Source: Calycina herbarum
Taxonomy: Eukaryota > Ascomycota > Leotiomycetes > Helotiales > Pezizellaceae
Direction: 5' to 3'
DNA length: 64,000 nucleotides
Assembly: GCA_001414485.1 (NCBI GenBank)
Contig: LLEY01000112.1
Location: 1 to 64,000 of the forward strand
Shown: positions 45,259-56,243 of the stretch, piece by piece
How the letters are laid out: each line of letters begins with the position of its first letter
Numbering within the stretch: position 1 is the first letter of the stretch
Translations under genes and position numbers: made by a program
Notes under the pieces: model-generated
Told to the model about the DNA's origin: nothing
Seen by the model: only the letters and a program-made list of their open reading frames with translations
The model's database searches: none

Positions 45259-46979
45259 ATGGACTCGAAACAATTCAAGGAGGCTGCCACTTCGGCAATT
45301 GACGAAAGTGAGACCCACTACAGGCGTCCTGGTCCCGTTGGTACGCAGAAAACAATGCTAATTCCGGCTGTAGTTGTTCGCTACTACGACACTATTCAAG
45401 ACCGTCGTGTAGTCTCCAATGTTGAACCCGGTTATCTCAAGAAGATTCTCCCGGCTGGACCCCCAGAAGAAGGCGAGCCATGGTCTGATATCCAGAAAGA
45501 TATCGAGACCAAGATCATGCCTGGCCTGACCCATTGGTGCGTAATTCTAAAATCGTGCCGATGATATGTAGAAGTTTACTAAGTAATTGCAGGCAATCCC
45601 CAAACTTCATGGCTTTCTTCCCTGCCTCCTCTTCATTTCCCGGAATGCTGGGTGAACTCTACTCTTCTGCTTTCACTGCCCCAGCTTTCAATTGGATCTG
45701 TTCACCGGCCGTCACCGAGCTTGAAACAGTAGTTCTCGACTGGCTGGCAAAACTACTCAATCTTCCTGAATGCTATCTTTCAACCAGCCATGGCGGTGGA
45801 GTAATTCAAGGATCCGCTTCAGAGGCCATTGTCACAACTATGGTGGCAGCACGAGACAAGTACCTACGAGAGACAACTTCCCATCTCACCGGACTTGCAC
45901 TCGAAGATGCAATTGCACACAAGCGAAGCAAAATGGTGGCTTTGGGAAGCGATCAGGCGCATAGCTCAACACAAAAGGCTGCTCAGATTGCCGGCGTTCG
46001 CTATCGTTCCATTCAGGCGTTGAAGGAAGATGGATTCGCCATGACAGGTGTCGGCCTCGAAAAGGTGATAGAGGAATGCAAAGCCCAAGGGTTGGAACCA
46101 TTCTACCTCACCACAACCTTGGGTACAACTGCTACTTGCGCGGTTGACGACTTTGCATCAATTGCTTCAATATTGGCAAAACATGCTCCTCCAGATGTCC
46201 CCGGTGAAATTTGGGTCCATGTTGATGCTGCCTATGCTGGTGCTGCGCTGGTTTGCCCCGAGTACCAGCATCTCACTTCATCATTCCAGCATTTCCATTC
46301 CTTCGACATGAATATGCACAAATGGCTTCTCACAAACTTCGATGCTTCCTGTCTCTACGTAAAGAAGCGAAAGGATTTAATCGATGCCTTGTCAATCATG
46401 CCCAGCTATCTCCGCAATGAGTTCTCCGATAGTGGGTTGGTAACCGATTATCGTGATTGGCAAATCCCTCTCGGTAGAAGATTCAGAAGTTTGAAAATTT
46501 GGTTCGTTCTGAGAACTTATGGAGTCAAAGGATTACAGGAGCATATTCGCAAACACGTCGGTCTAGGCGAGGGTTTTGCTTCCTTGATTAAATCAAGACC
46601 GGATCTATTCAAGATTCTGACGGGTCCAAACTTTGCTTTGACGGTCTTCAACATTGTCTCTTCGCAGGGAGGGGAGAAAGAGCAGAATGCCCTTACCAAA
46701 GAGGTTTATGAGTTGGTGAATAGCAGAGGAGAAATTTACATCACCTCGAGTGTTGTTGGCGGGGTTTATGTTATTAGGGTCGTCAGCGCGAACCCAAAGG
46801 CTGAAGAGAGGTATCTTCGGAAGGCTTTTGATATCTTGGTTGCTACTACTGAGGAAGTCCGAGACGGCAAATCCCGACCCGCAAGTATCAAGGGGGACTT
46901 AACTGATATCAAGGGCATTGGCGAGGTTGAGGTTGTTGACGCGGGTGGTGTAGTTTCGGGAGCGAGTGGAATTGCATGA
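45259..46979 (+). CDS. aromatic-L-amino-acid decarboxylase, PLP group II (3 exons)
   Basis: Exons 45259-45307, 45374-45536 and 45593-46979 give 532 aa. Introns are 66 nt (GTGAGA, GCTAAT, TGTAG) and 56 nt. Family landmarks in order: VEPGYLKKILPAGPPEEGE, HWQSPNFMAFFPASSS, FNWICSPAVTELE, GVIQGSASEA, TTLGTTATCAVDD, WVHVDAAYAGAALVCPE and FDMNMHKWLLTNFD, in which Lys314 should form the Schiff base with pyridoxal phosphate. It would decarboxylate tryptophan, tyrosine or DOPA to the amine; the substrate cannot be read from the sequence. The C-terminal 30 residues are Val/Gly-rich. No obvious partner gene for an alkaloid or siderophore pathway is next to it. The first intron hides an open frame that would give a wrong N-terminus if unspliced. 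Confidence 0.94.
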
Positions 46980-47285
46980 TAGAGAGATGACCTTTGTTTT
47001 TAGACTTGGAGTTAAGGATTGTCTGGCTCCTTTTGAACTTTTGAACTTCATTTGTTTTTGCTTCGAGCGGCATTAAATATCGTTTCAGTTTGATGATTTG
47101 ATAGAACGAGTCTTCCATTGATTGATCTACTTGTTCTCATGATAGTTTTATCTTTCTTGCTTTTCCCTTTCTCTGCCTTGTTCATTGAAGTACTATCTAG
47201 CCCCCACCATAACGTCTCCAAATTGCCAACCCAAGAGTTAGGTAAAACGCATGACTATTCACGTTAGCTGCACACCATAGCTCAT
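46980..47285. other. shared 3' region of convergent genes
   Basis: 306 bases between the decarboxylase stop and the minus-strand membrane gene; nothing else seen. Confidence 0.5.
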
Positions 47286-47767
47286 TCAAAACCAACCGAC
47301 ATACCAATTTACGAGAAACACAAATACCGAAAGCTCCTCCATATCGGTAATAAGATAAAGAAAGAACAGAGAAACAATGCTCGACTTCGCCAATTCAGCC
47401 TGCAGAGTCTGTTTCGCCGTTGCCATCGGGTATCTGAATTGCAAAATGACAATGTACACGATCCAGATGGCTGTAATCGAAGCAAAAGAAAAGAGGAATT
47501 CTCTGTTCGTTTCGACTGTGGTTAGCATTTTGGACAAGTGGCATTTTTGGTGATAGCTTACAATGGGTTTCGGCGAATGGCGAGGAGTATGATTGTTAAG
47601 ATGCTGATGGTGGCTTGGAGTATCAAGATTGATTCGGTGATTGCATCCATCAGTGAGCGAGTTGGAGTTTCGACATCATTGGTTAGATCTAGTGGTGTTG
47701 CGAGGATGGGGTGGATTGAAAGGAGATCCGCTACTGGCGTTGGCTCTGAGTGAAAACTCAAATTCAT
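47286..47767 (-). CDS. small three-segment membrane protein (2 exons)
   Basis: Exons 47767-47562 and 47502-47286 give 140 aa. The intron starts GTAAGC and has TGCTAACC; the first AG (CACAG) lies only a few bases after the branch and gives the wrong frame. The next AG (GAACAG) restores the hydrophobic frame, which is why I chose it. Residues 1-40 are polar; membrane segments lie at about 46-63 (ILILQATISILTIILLAI), 71-92 (FLFSFASITAIWIVYIVILQF) and 112-135 (SSIVSLFFLYLITDMEELSVFVFL). No family is recognised. It is convergent with the decarboxylase gene, with no sign of a shared role. Confidence 0.6.
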
Positions 47768-48991
47768 TAGAATGGAATGCCTCTTTTTATTTCTTGACTT
47801 GAAGGGTTTGATTCTATGATTTGGACAAATCCAACTTGCACGAAACCTTCTGCTTTAAGTGTTCTTAGGAGTTGATTTTAGACGTGAAGGTGGTTTCGTT
47901 GTCAACTGCGTGTTTTTAGGCGGCACGGCTCGAATATACCACGTAGCAACACGGGCAATAGGAATTATGAGGTGTACATTTCAAAAGTTATGAATCCCTC
48001 TTGGGGTTTTAACGGTATCGTAATTTCTATTGGTCCTTCTCGTTGATTTCACGGTTTCTTATACAGCCTAAGTGACTCACTTTTCTTGAGATGTAACCAG
48101 GACCAGGTAGTGCATCCTGACTTTATACGTTGGTGAGTCTTCTGGGTATACCTGTCTTTTGTAAGTAATGTGCGAAAAGAATTAGGACAATCGGGAAACC
48201 GAATTATTAATTTTTCTAAGTGCTCTCGCACAATAGTTGAAGTTGTGGCAGAATCCTAGGGCAATAGAAGGAGGGGGTGTACGTAGAGTAAAGCCCGGGG
48301 TTCACACGAATTTTTTAGTACTGCCGCCAGTCTTAAAATTTCATCAAAGCACGTTCTAAACCCCCAGTTGATTGATCCAGGATCTCAATTCCATAAAATT
48401 GATATTCATAATTTAGTCCGTACTACTGATGTCGATGTTGACCTCGCTCTCGGGAACAGTACCAGTTTTTTCCTTCTTGTTTCCAACAAGATTATCTGCA
48501 CAACGCACATCATTCAGCTCCAACAATACAATAAATGATATGCATTGTCGTCACATCTCAGTCTGGATCACTCAGCCGACAAAATAAGCGAGGCGTTCAG
48601 AAGTTCCCCCTTTTTGCTTTTTCCCACCCGGACAAAAGCTCCGATCCGCTGGTTGAGACATGATAAATAGCCTGGTGGCGTCTGAACTCACAAAAATAGA
48701 AGAGTGATATCTATGAATCGCGCTCCTGCGACTGACTCAACCTTACATTTGGTCTCAGTATTGTTTAAATGGAGAGCGTGATGGAGCGAAAGGAAGACGA
48801 TCGTTATTATATCCTCTATATTACAAGTGTTTCCCAAAAATCCAAGGCATACTCGTCATTTCCGTATCTTCAAATCCAATCAATATTACAGTGTAGAATC
48901 CCAAATTTACCATTCTCGCATTCCAAAACCGTGTGCTGAATGAAAGTCTATAACAAAGGGGAAAAAATCTCTTCGATGCATCACCAAGTGT
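47768..48991. other. no supported gene
   Basis: Upstream region of the membrane gene and 3' region of the secreted protein. TTTTTTAGTACTGCCGCC near 48310 looks like a worn MITE end, without partner. Confidence 0.4.
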
Positions 48992-51615
48992 TTAGTTGAG
49001 CGTGACTCCATCAATGTAAACGGTGTTGGTGCGAGCAGCATTATTACCCTGGCAGAAAGACCAAACCGTGATCTTAGCCTTCTTCTGATTCTTTCCAGCC
49101 TTGAAGCTGAAAGAAACTGGTGTCCAGTCTCCACCAGGGTGGACAGGCTGTTGAATGGAGCACGTGTTGTCATTCTCGCAGATCCAGATGAAACAGATAT
49201 TCTGCTTCTTCTTTGGGAGAGTCTCCTCCTTGACGCGACCGATGAATGAGAGTGTGTATCTCTCCTTGGGGGTAATGTTGAGGACTGTCTGCTCGAAGGC
49301 AGCATCGGTATTGTCACGAACTGAGACTTGGCTAGAGATAACATGTTAGTGTATGTAAAGCCAGGTTAGGGGGTATGATTTACAGATATTTGTTTCCGTG
49401 CCCTGCTGCCGCTGGAGGGTTGCCATTTTGGTTGGCACGTTTCACGGTAGGGGATCCGTTAGAGCCTAGTATTTCCTTCCAGTAAGGGGCGAAGCCATCA
49501 TCAAATTCTCCACTGATAATACTTGCAGTTTCTAAGACGATTAGCGTGAAACACATTCGAGAGCTGTGGAATAGACTTACGTGTAGGTGCAGCAGAAGAA
49601 GTAGAGGTGTGAGAGGTCGTAACCGGGTGCGAAGAACTTGGGATGGTACTCAACGTAGTTGGAATCACGGAAGAGGATGGTTGGGTGCTTGATTGGTAGG
49701 TTGCAGAGCTAGAAGATGAAGGAGCGATAGAGCTTGTTTCGTGGGATGAACTGGTGCTAGATGGCTGGTATATCTGGGTGCTCGTACTGACTTCCTCGAC
49801 TTCGGTACTAGAATAGCTCTCAGCACTCGTAGAAGCCGGCAAGGATGTAGTAAGAGTGCTTGAAACTTTACCCTCGGTGCTTGTGCTGGTATATTCGATC
49901 GAAGTGCTAGATTCCGGTGCCGGTGTTATGGTGCTTGAAAACCCTTCCTCAGTACTGGTACTTGTGGGGAAGTGGGAAGTGCTCAGATAATCCACGGTGG
50001 AAGAAGCAGTGACTGGTTCGGCACTGTATGTCTCACTGTACGATTCCGATGACGAGGTCAAGGCTGGCTCTGAATACTCTGACGTTGACGTTCCACTCGG
50101 GATTTCCGCCGAGGATGTTGTAATATAATCCAAGGACGTTGCTGTCTCACTTATAGACTCCACGTGTGTTGAGGTAGGCTCAAAAGAGGAGGTTGGGAGC
50201 TCAACTGACGAAGTTTCTGATGGGTAGTCCAGAGAAGTTGAAGTGAAATAATAATCGGAGGTTGTTCCAGTCTCGCCGGCAGATTCCACATACGTCGAGG
50301 TGGGTTCGAAAGAGCTTGTTTGGATATCGCTTGACGAGGACTCTGTGGAAGAGGTGGAAATTTGATAGTCCGAAGTGATCGTCTCGCTTGGAAACTCTGA
50401 GCTGGTTGAGATTGGATAGTCGGAAGTAATCGTCTCGCTCGGAAGCTCTGAGCTAGTCGAAATTGGAGAATCCGAGCTTATCGTCTCACTTGGAAGCTCG
50501 GAAGAAGAAGTTGCGTAACCCGAAGACGTCTCGCTGGCAGATTCGACAAAAGTAGACGTTGGCTCAGGATAAGAGCTCGTCTGGAAGTCACTTGATTCAG
50601 ACTGGAATGACGAGGTCGTGGTTGCATAGTCTGAGGACGTGATCGTCTCACTTGCCGACTCTACATACGTGGTACTTGGCTCATACGAAGAAGTTGACAA
50701 TTCAGGCTCAATTGTGGATGAACTTAGTTCGGCTGACGAAGTCGAAGTTGCATAGTCCGAGTTGCTGGTCTCGCTTGGAAGCTCAGAGGATGTTGGCTCG
50801 GACGAAGAAGTTGACAATTCAGGCTCAGCAGACGATGTGGAGCTTGCAAAGTCCGAGGAAGTGATCGTCTCACTTGCCGATTCCACATACGTGGAACTTG
50901 GTTCGTACGAAGAAGTCGAGAATTCGGGCTCAATTGTGGACGAGCTGAAATCGGCTGACGAAGTGGAGGTTGCATAATCTGAAGTGATGGTCTCACTTGG
51001 AAGCTCGGAAGAGCTTGAAGTGGGTTCGTAGGAAGAAGTGAACGATTCAGACTCCGGGATCGAGGTGGATTCGGCGGAGAAGCTCGAGGTAGAGGTTGCA
51101 TACTCCGAGGAAGTTATGATCTCGCTCGATGAAAATTCAAGTGACGAGCTTGTGGGTTCCGCAGATGAAGTGAAATCAGTGAGGGTTGCCGCTAGGCGAG
51201 AATTAGTTCGTTGTTCTTTCTAGTACCAGGCATATGATAGAATAGAAAAGATTTGACAATTTGAAACATTCGAGGGAGAAATATAAAGACACAAAATTGC
51301 CAACTTACAAGTAGAGATGGCATCAGAGCTCTGTGCCGAGAAAGAAGATGGGCACTCCCCGCTAGCAGTCACAATTACTGTGACAGCACTTGGAGTGATA
51401 TACGCAGTGACTGGGCTGGTAACAGTGACAGTTGCTGGAGATGCACAAGGTGCACACTGAGGACAATTCGGAGGAGGATTGGGAGGGTTTGGGTTGTTAT
51501 TCGGGCCTCCCGGGTGAGGACCAGGAAAAGGACCGACACGTCGATTGAACCTTTGAGACTCTGCAGTGCCCAGAGCCGCGACCCCCAGCATTAAGATCAT
51601 TAAGTTTTTCGCCAT
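48992..51615 (-). CDS. secreted Ser/Thr-rich repeat protein with a CBM-like C-terminal domain (4 exons)
   Basis: Exons 51615-51309, 51191-49581, 49531-49384 and 49331-48992 give 801 aa; introns are 117, 49 and 52 nt. A signal peptide (MAKNLMILMLGVAALGTAES) is followed by a Pro/Asn-rich spacer, a CPQCAPC motif and VTVTSP strands. Residues about 105-630 are a Ser/Thr stalk of degenerate repeats (forms of SSELPSETITSDYATSTSS and TSSYEPTSTYVESASE), expected to be O-mannosylated. The last 160 residues read IISGEFDDGFAPYWKEI, then QVSVRDNTDAAFEQTVLNI, YTLSFIGRVKEE, CFIWICENDNTCS, WTPVSFSFKAG and YIDGVTLN, which resembles the jelly-roll CBM4/9 (CenC) type; that assignment is by pattern only. No GPI signal is seen, so it is probably secreted or wall-bound through the C-terminal domain. 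Confidence 0.8.
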
Positions 51616-52840
51616 CGTGAAGAAGGGATCAAGCAGAAAGAGTGATGCTTTGAATCCAGGTGTAAAGAATGAATGAATAGAAGAGCAAGCAGAAACGAGT
51701 GATGCTTGAAGGGTTGAAGAGCAAGTCCTTGGATTCTCTGGGACTATGTTATATAGGCAGGGCTAGATGGCTGGGAGATAAGATCGCAACTCTAGAACCA
51801 TAAATCCAGTTTCGCTAAAGCATGGAAGAGAAACAAGTTGTCTTGGCTGGAAAAGGAATAATCCTCACCTCAAGTTTCTTCCTCTGGACGATAATGGCAA
51901 ATGGATCAATTTCGCTTAACTATCCGGTTGAGGGAGAGACATTGGCGTGTCGGAAGTGATGTATGAGGCCGCTGGTACCTGCATAAATATTGCTTCTGCA
52001 ACCCTGTTCCATTTTGGGTTCAGAGAATGAAATTTTCAGCCGTAAAACAGCACATTATCGTAGGAATTAGAACGGTACCAATTATAGAATGAGTGCATGG
52101 AAAAGACTCTATTAATTAAGAATTGCATTTCGTCTAAAAATGTGTCCTTGTTTGCTTGTGATAAAATCCGAAGATCTTCGATTACGAGAGGATACAGAAA
52201 GTAAATATGGTGGAAAATACCCGAGCATCCGATTCGCTCGGGATGATAAGAACTGAGCTTGACGCCGTGGCGTCTACATCGATATCAGATCTCAGAAAGT
52301 TCCGCCTACCAGGGGAGAAAAGAAAACCACCAGGAGACTAAAGGAGCGGAATCGATATCGCTTCTTCCCTAGGAATGCAAATAATATTTTACTGCATGGC
52401 ATTGAAACAATTCTGATATTCGAGAATTGCCCTGCAAGAAGCATCCAAGAGAAGGAGTTCTAGGCCATGTGGCCATCATCAACATCAAGCAAGGGGAAAC
52501 AAATGGCCATGCACCGAAAAGGAGTCACCACGTTCCCCCCTTGAGGTGCATGGGATTCCATACATGCAGAGCACGCGGGGGAGAGCTAAAATAACTCGGG
52601 ATTGCGAAAACACCACGGGTAATTCCCAGTTCCCGGTTCCAGCTGGCCACTGCCGACTTGGGCGGGACTGAATCCCTGTGGGGGAGTCCGCAAAAAACAA
52701 ATCAACTTTCAACATAGCAGGTGATTCGTTGGTGAACGAGTGATGGCTCGCCACTTCAATATTCCACGGCTGGCATGCATTCAACTCCCATTTTTTCCCC
52801 AAAAAGATATCTGCATAAATTGGATTAGCTGTTGGTATAT
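51616..52840. other. promoter of the secreted protein and 3' region of HSM3; no supported gene
   Basis: A likely TATA element (ATGTTATATAGGCAGG region near 51745-51760, read on the minus strand as CTATATAAC) lies about 135 nt before the ATG at 51615. Nothing else is recognised. Confidence 0.4.
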
Positions 52841-53963
52841 CTATTGCTCGTATCGATTCAGCTTGACTAGCAAGTCAACAATCTCGGGTGAAGAACTTGG
52901 GGATGATGCAATTGATTGGAGGGTTTGGTATAGAGTATTGTCTGAGGAAGCAACCGTTTTTACCAAACGCGCGAGATAGTCCATTGTCGATTGCGTAAGT
53001 TCGGTGGTGCTCATAGTATCCAGAAAATCGACGAAAACATCGATAGAGAAGACATGCATTAGCATATCTTCGTCCTTATTAACCATATCAACTAGGGCAA
53101 AGTATAGAATGCCCTGTTCTCCGGTAGGCAATCCGTACTTTTCGTCCACAGCTGGGAAATTTGTGTGAGTGATGGTATGGAAATCGAGGGCGGAAAGTCT
53201 TGGGAGTATTCGCAGAAGCCGACCTTGGGCCAGGGATTTCTGTCTTTCATCCAGCTGCCCCTCGCCAGTTCCAACCGTGCGCGAGCTGCAAAGTTCGAAG
53301 GGTAACTCGTACACCTGCTGGTCGTGAAATATCCGTCGCCACAACAATCCCTGACCTGGCGGCATGCCCCCTGCCAGTTGTAATCCTCTCATTTTCGTGT
53401 CGATTCCAGCCGAAGATCTCCTATCACAGTCTACCTCAAGTAGATCACCAAGAATCTGCGTTGCCTTCTCGCCCACCTCAACATGCGGCGTGCTCAGCCA
53501 TGTCCTCAATACATTTTCGACAACACCCTTCATTATAGACAAGATTGCGGTATCGCCAGGGCTTCTCCTTGCCTTTCCGATGATCTCCAAAGCCAAAATA
53601 TTCGCAGCAGGTGCTGGCGACCGCAATGCCTGGACGAGGGCATCTTCGGATGCGAGGATGAGGGCTTCTGTGAAGCGGATTGGTCGCAGGAGCTTGATGG
53701 CAAGGCTTGCGAGGATAGATGGGTCGTTTTCGTATGTGAGGAGAATTTCGGTCAGAGGTGGCAAGAGTCGAGGTATTAGTCGTGGAGTGTTGCTGTCTAG
53801 TGGACGTTAGAACTTGATCAAATACAAAGCTTGCTAACTTACCCGTAAGCTGCAGCTCAACCTCGTCAAACAGCTTTGCATTCAGAGGCGTATCTGGGAA
53901 GGCGATCAGTTGACGGAGATGGCTTAAGAGCTCCTCCGATCCTGTTACTGGTATATCATCCAT
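52841..53963 (-). CDS. HSM3: HSM3-like 26S proteasome assembly chaperone (2 exons)
   Basis: Exons 53963-53843 and 53796-52841 give 358 aa. The 46-nt intron has GTAAGT, TTCTAAC and CACTAG and splits Asp (G|AC). The protein is all-helical with ARM/HEAT-like repeats: LLSHLRQLIAFPDTPLN, RLIPRLLPPLTEILLTYEND, LASLAIKLLRPIRFTEAL, PAANILALEIIGKARRSP, VENVLRTWLSTPHVEVGEKA. This is the order of fungal proteins with the Hsm3/PSMD5 N-terminal domain, which bind the Rpt1 ATPase during base assembly; yeast Hsm3 was first named for DNA mismatch repair. Assigned by overall pattern, as the family has few strict motifs. An upstream ATG at 54059 would add 32 residues but looks less likely. Confidence 0.75.
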
Positions 53964-55517
53964 AGCGCCGTCTGAATAGCTACCACGATGAGGGTTGTGG
54001 TGGTGGGGGAAATAAAGGGTGTCCCGATGCGGGATTTTGTAGATTGCTATCAAATCCACGAGATATCACTTTTCGCCAAGAGACTTTCAAGGTTGGAGAT
54101 GGAATCGACAGAGGGTTTTGCTGGTTTTGTTTGAGGGCGTTGGTGCTGTTTTGTTTGCTTTGGAGATTCAGATCCCCAAGAGGTGACGAAGCTCACCCCT
54201 GCAAGTCTCACGTGCGTGGTTGGACTGCGGGTTTCACGAGTGGGAATAGCTCCAAACTGAGGTGACTCTCAACCGTGGATTATTTTGAAATTTAAAGTAT
54301 GGAGCTCTGATTGTCTTACATTCATTCGCATAATTGTTTCTTATATCTATATCTTTGATGACGCTACAGAAAGAAAGGCTTCGATAGCACCAACCATTGA
54401 GGTTTTTGGAATTGGCGGAGATTTTCTTTTTGTGCAGTATCCTACAAAATGGATAACTTCCTGTCCTCAAGAGACTCGGAATGGTCTATAAGAAGGACGG
54501 GAACTTCCTTGTTCGGCAACTTCGGCTCTCGTTCTGATTTTTGAGAGCGAGCATCACTTACAGCTGTATGCGTGGGAATAGTTTCAATCTTAGGGTGCCT
54601 TTAGGCAAGTAAAAGGTTGCGTCAAAGGGTGTACTCAAAGGGTTTGACGCCATGCTAAATAGTAACAGGGGGGTCCTCATATCTTACAAGCAATTATAAA
54701 CTACCTTCGTCAAGAACAGGAGGTTGGATATAGAAAAGGCGTGTCTATTGATGCGGGACATAGATGGTTGGACTAATCTCGACTTCAACTCCTCTGTGGT
54801 TACATTTTACCTTCACTTGTAGTTTCTGGAATGGCGCCATGATTGTATCTGATGGTTGTTGGCAATTCTGCGGATTCTGCTATGTCGAATGCTGCGAAGC
54901 ATCTTGACTCCCGCCATCTTGTTAGCCAAGCGCTTTCATGTTCGCTCTTCAGGCATCGTCCTTCTGGTAGCGAATTTCATTCTCTGAATATTTTGGGGAA
55001 ATTGATTTCATTCTCCGAGTCACTCGGGCACAATTACTTTGGTTCTCTGAGTCTTTTGGAATAATTGAGGTCAATTGTCCGAATATCTTAGAAGAATTGC
55101 AGTCGATTGTCCAAGTCTTTTGGAATAATTGAATTTGATTATCCGAATCTGTTGGGACAGTTGATTTGCTTTTCAAAGCCATTTGCTCATGTTGCAGAGG
55201 CAAGTGTCCTCCGTCTCGCGACTTCCTTCTTTGGCAAATGCCACAAGTATGAACGCTCCTTCCTCGAAACCTACGCTCTCGCCCAAATACCAAATACCCA
55301 ACCTACCTGGTTCTCGAAATAATTTACGATTCTGTTATCATCATCAACATTGGTCTACAAACACATGATTTTGGTACATCCTTTCTTGTCACAACCTATT
55401 CTTGTTCCGAAATTCTATACTTTGGATTCAGCCATCAACTGAGCAACTCCAAACAACCCCTGAGGGAGGTATCGATATTTGGACTTGCAGGCACCCTATC
55501 TGCAACCGAAACCCGGC
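53964..55517. other. no supported gene; contains a 32-bp minisatellite
   Basis: Apart from the repeat at 54983-55173, only short frames are found. Confidence 0.45.
54983..55173. repeat. six degenerate tandem units of 32 bp
   Basis: Units begin TC(T/C)GA(A/G)T or TCCAAGT at 54983, 55014, 55046, 55078, 55110 and 55142; a full one reads TCTGAGTCTTTTGGAATAAT then TGAGGTCAATTG. The first unit is 31 bp, the rest 32. The unit resembles the interior of the MITE-like sequences (TTTTGGAACAATTGAGGTC at about 1060). Confidence 0.85.
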
Positions 55518-56243
55518 ATGGGGATAGCTTCTAACTTTCACGCCTTTTCAGAATGGCTGGAACTCACAACAACCCGCTCAGATGGTAGCAATCTAAGCAG
55601 CGAATTGGATGGAAATGAGTCTGAATGGGGCGGAAGTTCGACAACACTCGAAACTTTCGAATCCCCGCCGAAAGGTGATATCGACGCTATTCCCGGTTCG
55701 AAGTTTGAGGGCAATCTTGATGGGTTTAGAGAGGGCAGGTATGCTCGAGGTAGTGGGTCGTGTACAGAGGGGGGTCCAGATACATTCATGTGGCAGTTGG
55801 AATGGAGAATGGTCGACTTCCCGAACGTCCCAGCGAGGGCACGAATTCCGATAAATTCTTCTCGCCTCGACCCAACTGCCCTCGTTTTCGTCCCAAGAAA
55901 GCCCATCTATAACGCATTTCCAGTCGTTGATCAGCATCGACAATACTATCCATGGCAGCAACAAAGTGCTCTACATATCTCCTGTCCTCAATCAATAACT
56001 TTTAGCCAACACGACGGTTACGTGTCCTCCTTTCGAAGCCAGTCTTCCATCAGCTGGACACTTCCGACTAGTCGATTCTCCAGATACCAAAAACGATATC
56101 CCAACTCACATGGCCGAGCGGCTCGACGTCCTCCCATTTCACGCAAGAAAATGATAGGCTTGTGGGCGTCATGTGAGCAAATATATACTGCAGAGACCCA
56201 GAAAAAGGGTCGATACTATAGTGCGGAAAATTCACAAGATTAA
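55518..56243 (+). CDS. orphan protein, Ser/Arg-rich
   Basis: Single exon, 241 aa from the ATG at 55518; the frame is open slightly further upstream without ATG. The N-terminal 80 residues are acidic and Ser/Gly-rich (SNLSSELDGNESEWGGSS). The middle has WQLEWRMVDFPNVPARARI, and the end is basic (RRPPISRKKMIGLWASCEQ). No membrane segment, signal peptide or known domain is visible. The opposite strand is also open over much of the length, so coding is not certain; I favour this strand because its composition looks more like protein. Confidence 0.4.
   Translation: MGIASNFHAFSEWLELTTTRSDGSNLSSELDGNESEWGGSSTTLETFESPPKGDIDAIPGSKFEGNLDGFREGRYARGSGSCTEGGPDTFMWQLEWRMVDFPNVPARARIPINSSRLDPTALVFVPRKPIYNAFPVVDQHRQYYPWQQQSALHISCPQSITFSQHDGYVSSFRSQSSISWTLPTSRFSRYQKRYPNSHGRAARRPPISRKKMIGLWASCEQIYTAETQKKGRYYSAENSQD

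Noticed and set aside
48907..49344. 145-codon minus-strand frame at the end of the secreted protein
   Set aside because: Different frame from the spliced CBM-like exon, which continues the protein with consistent splice sites.
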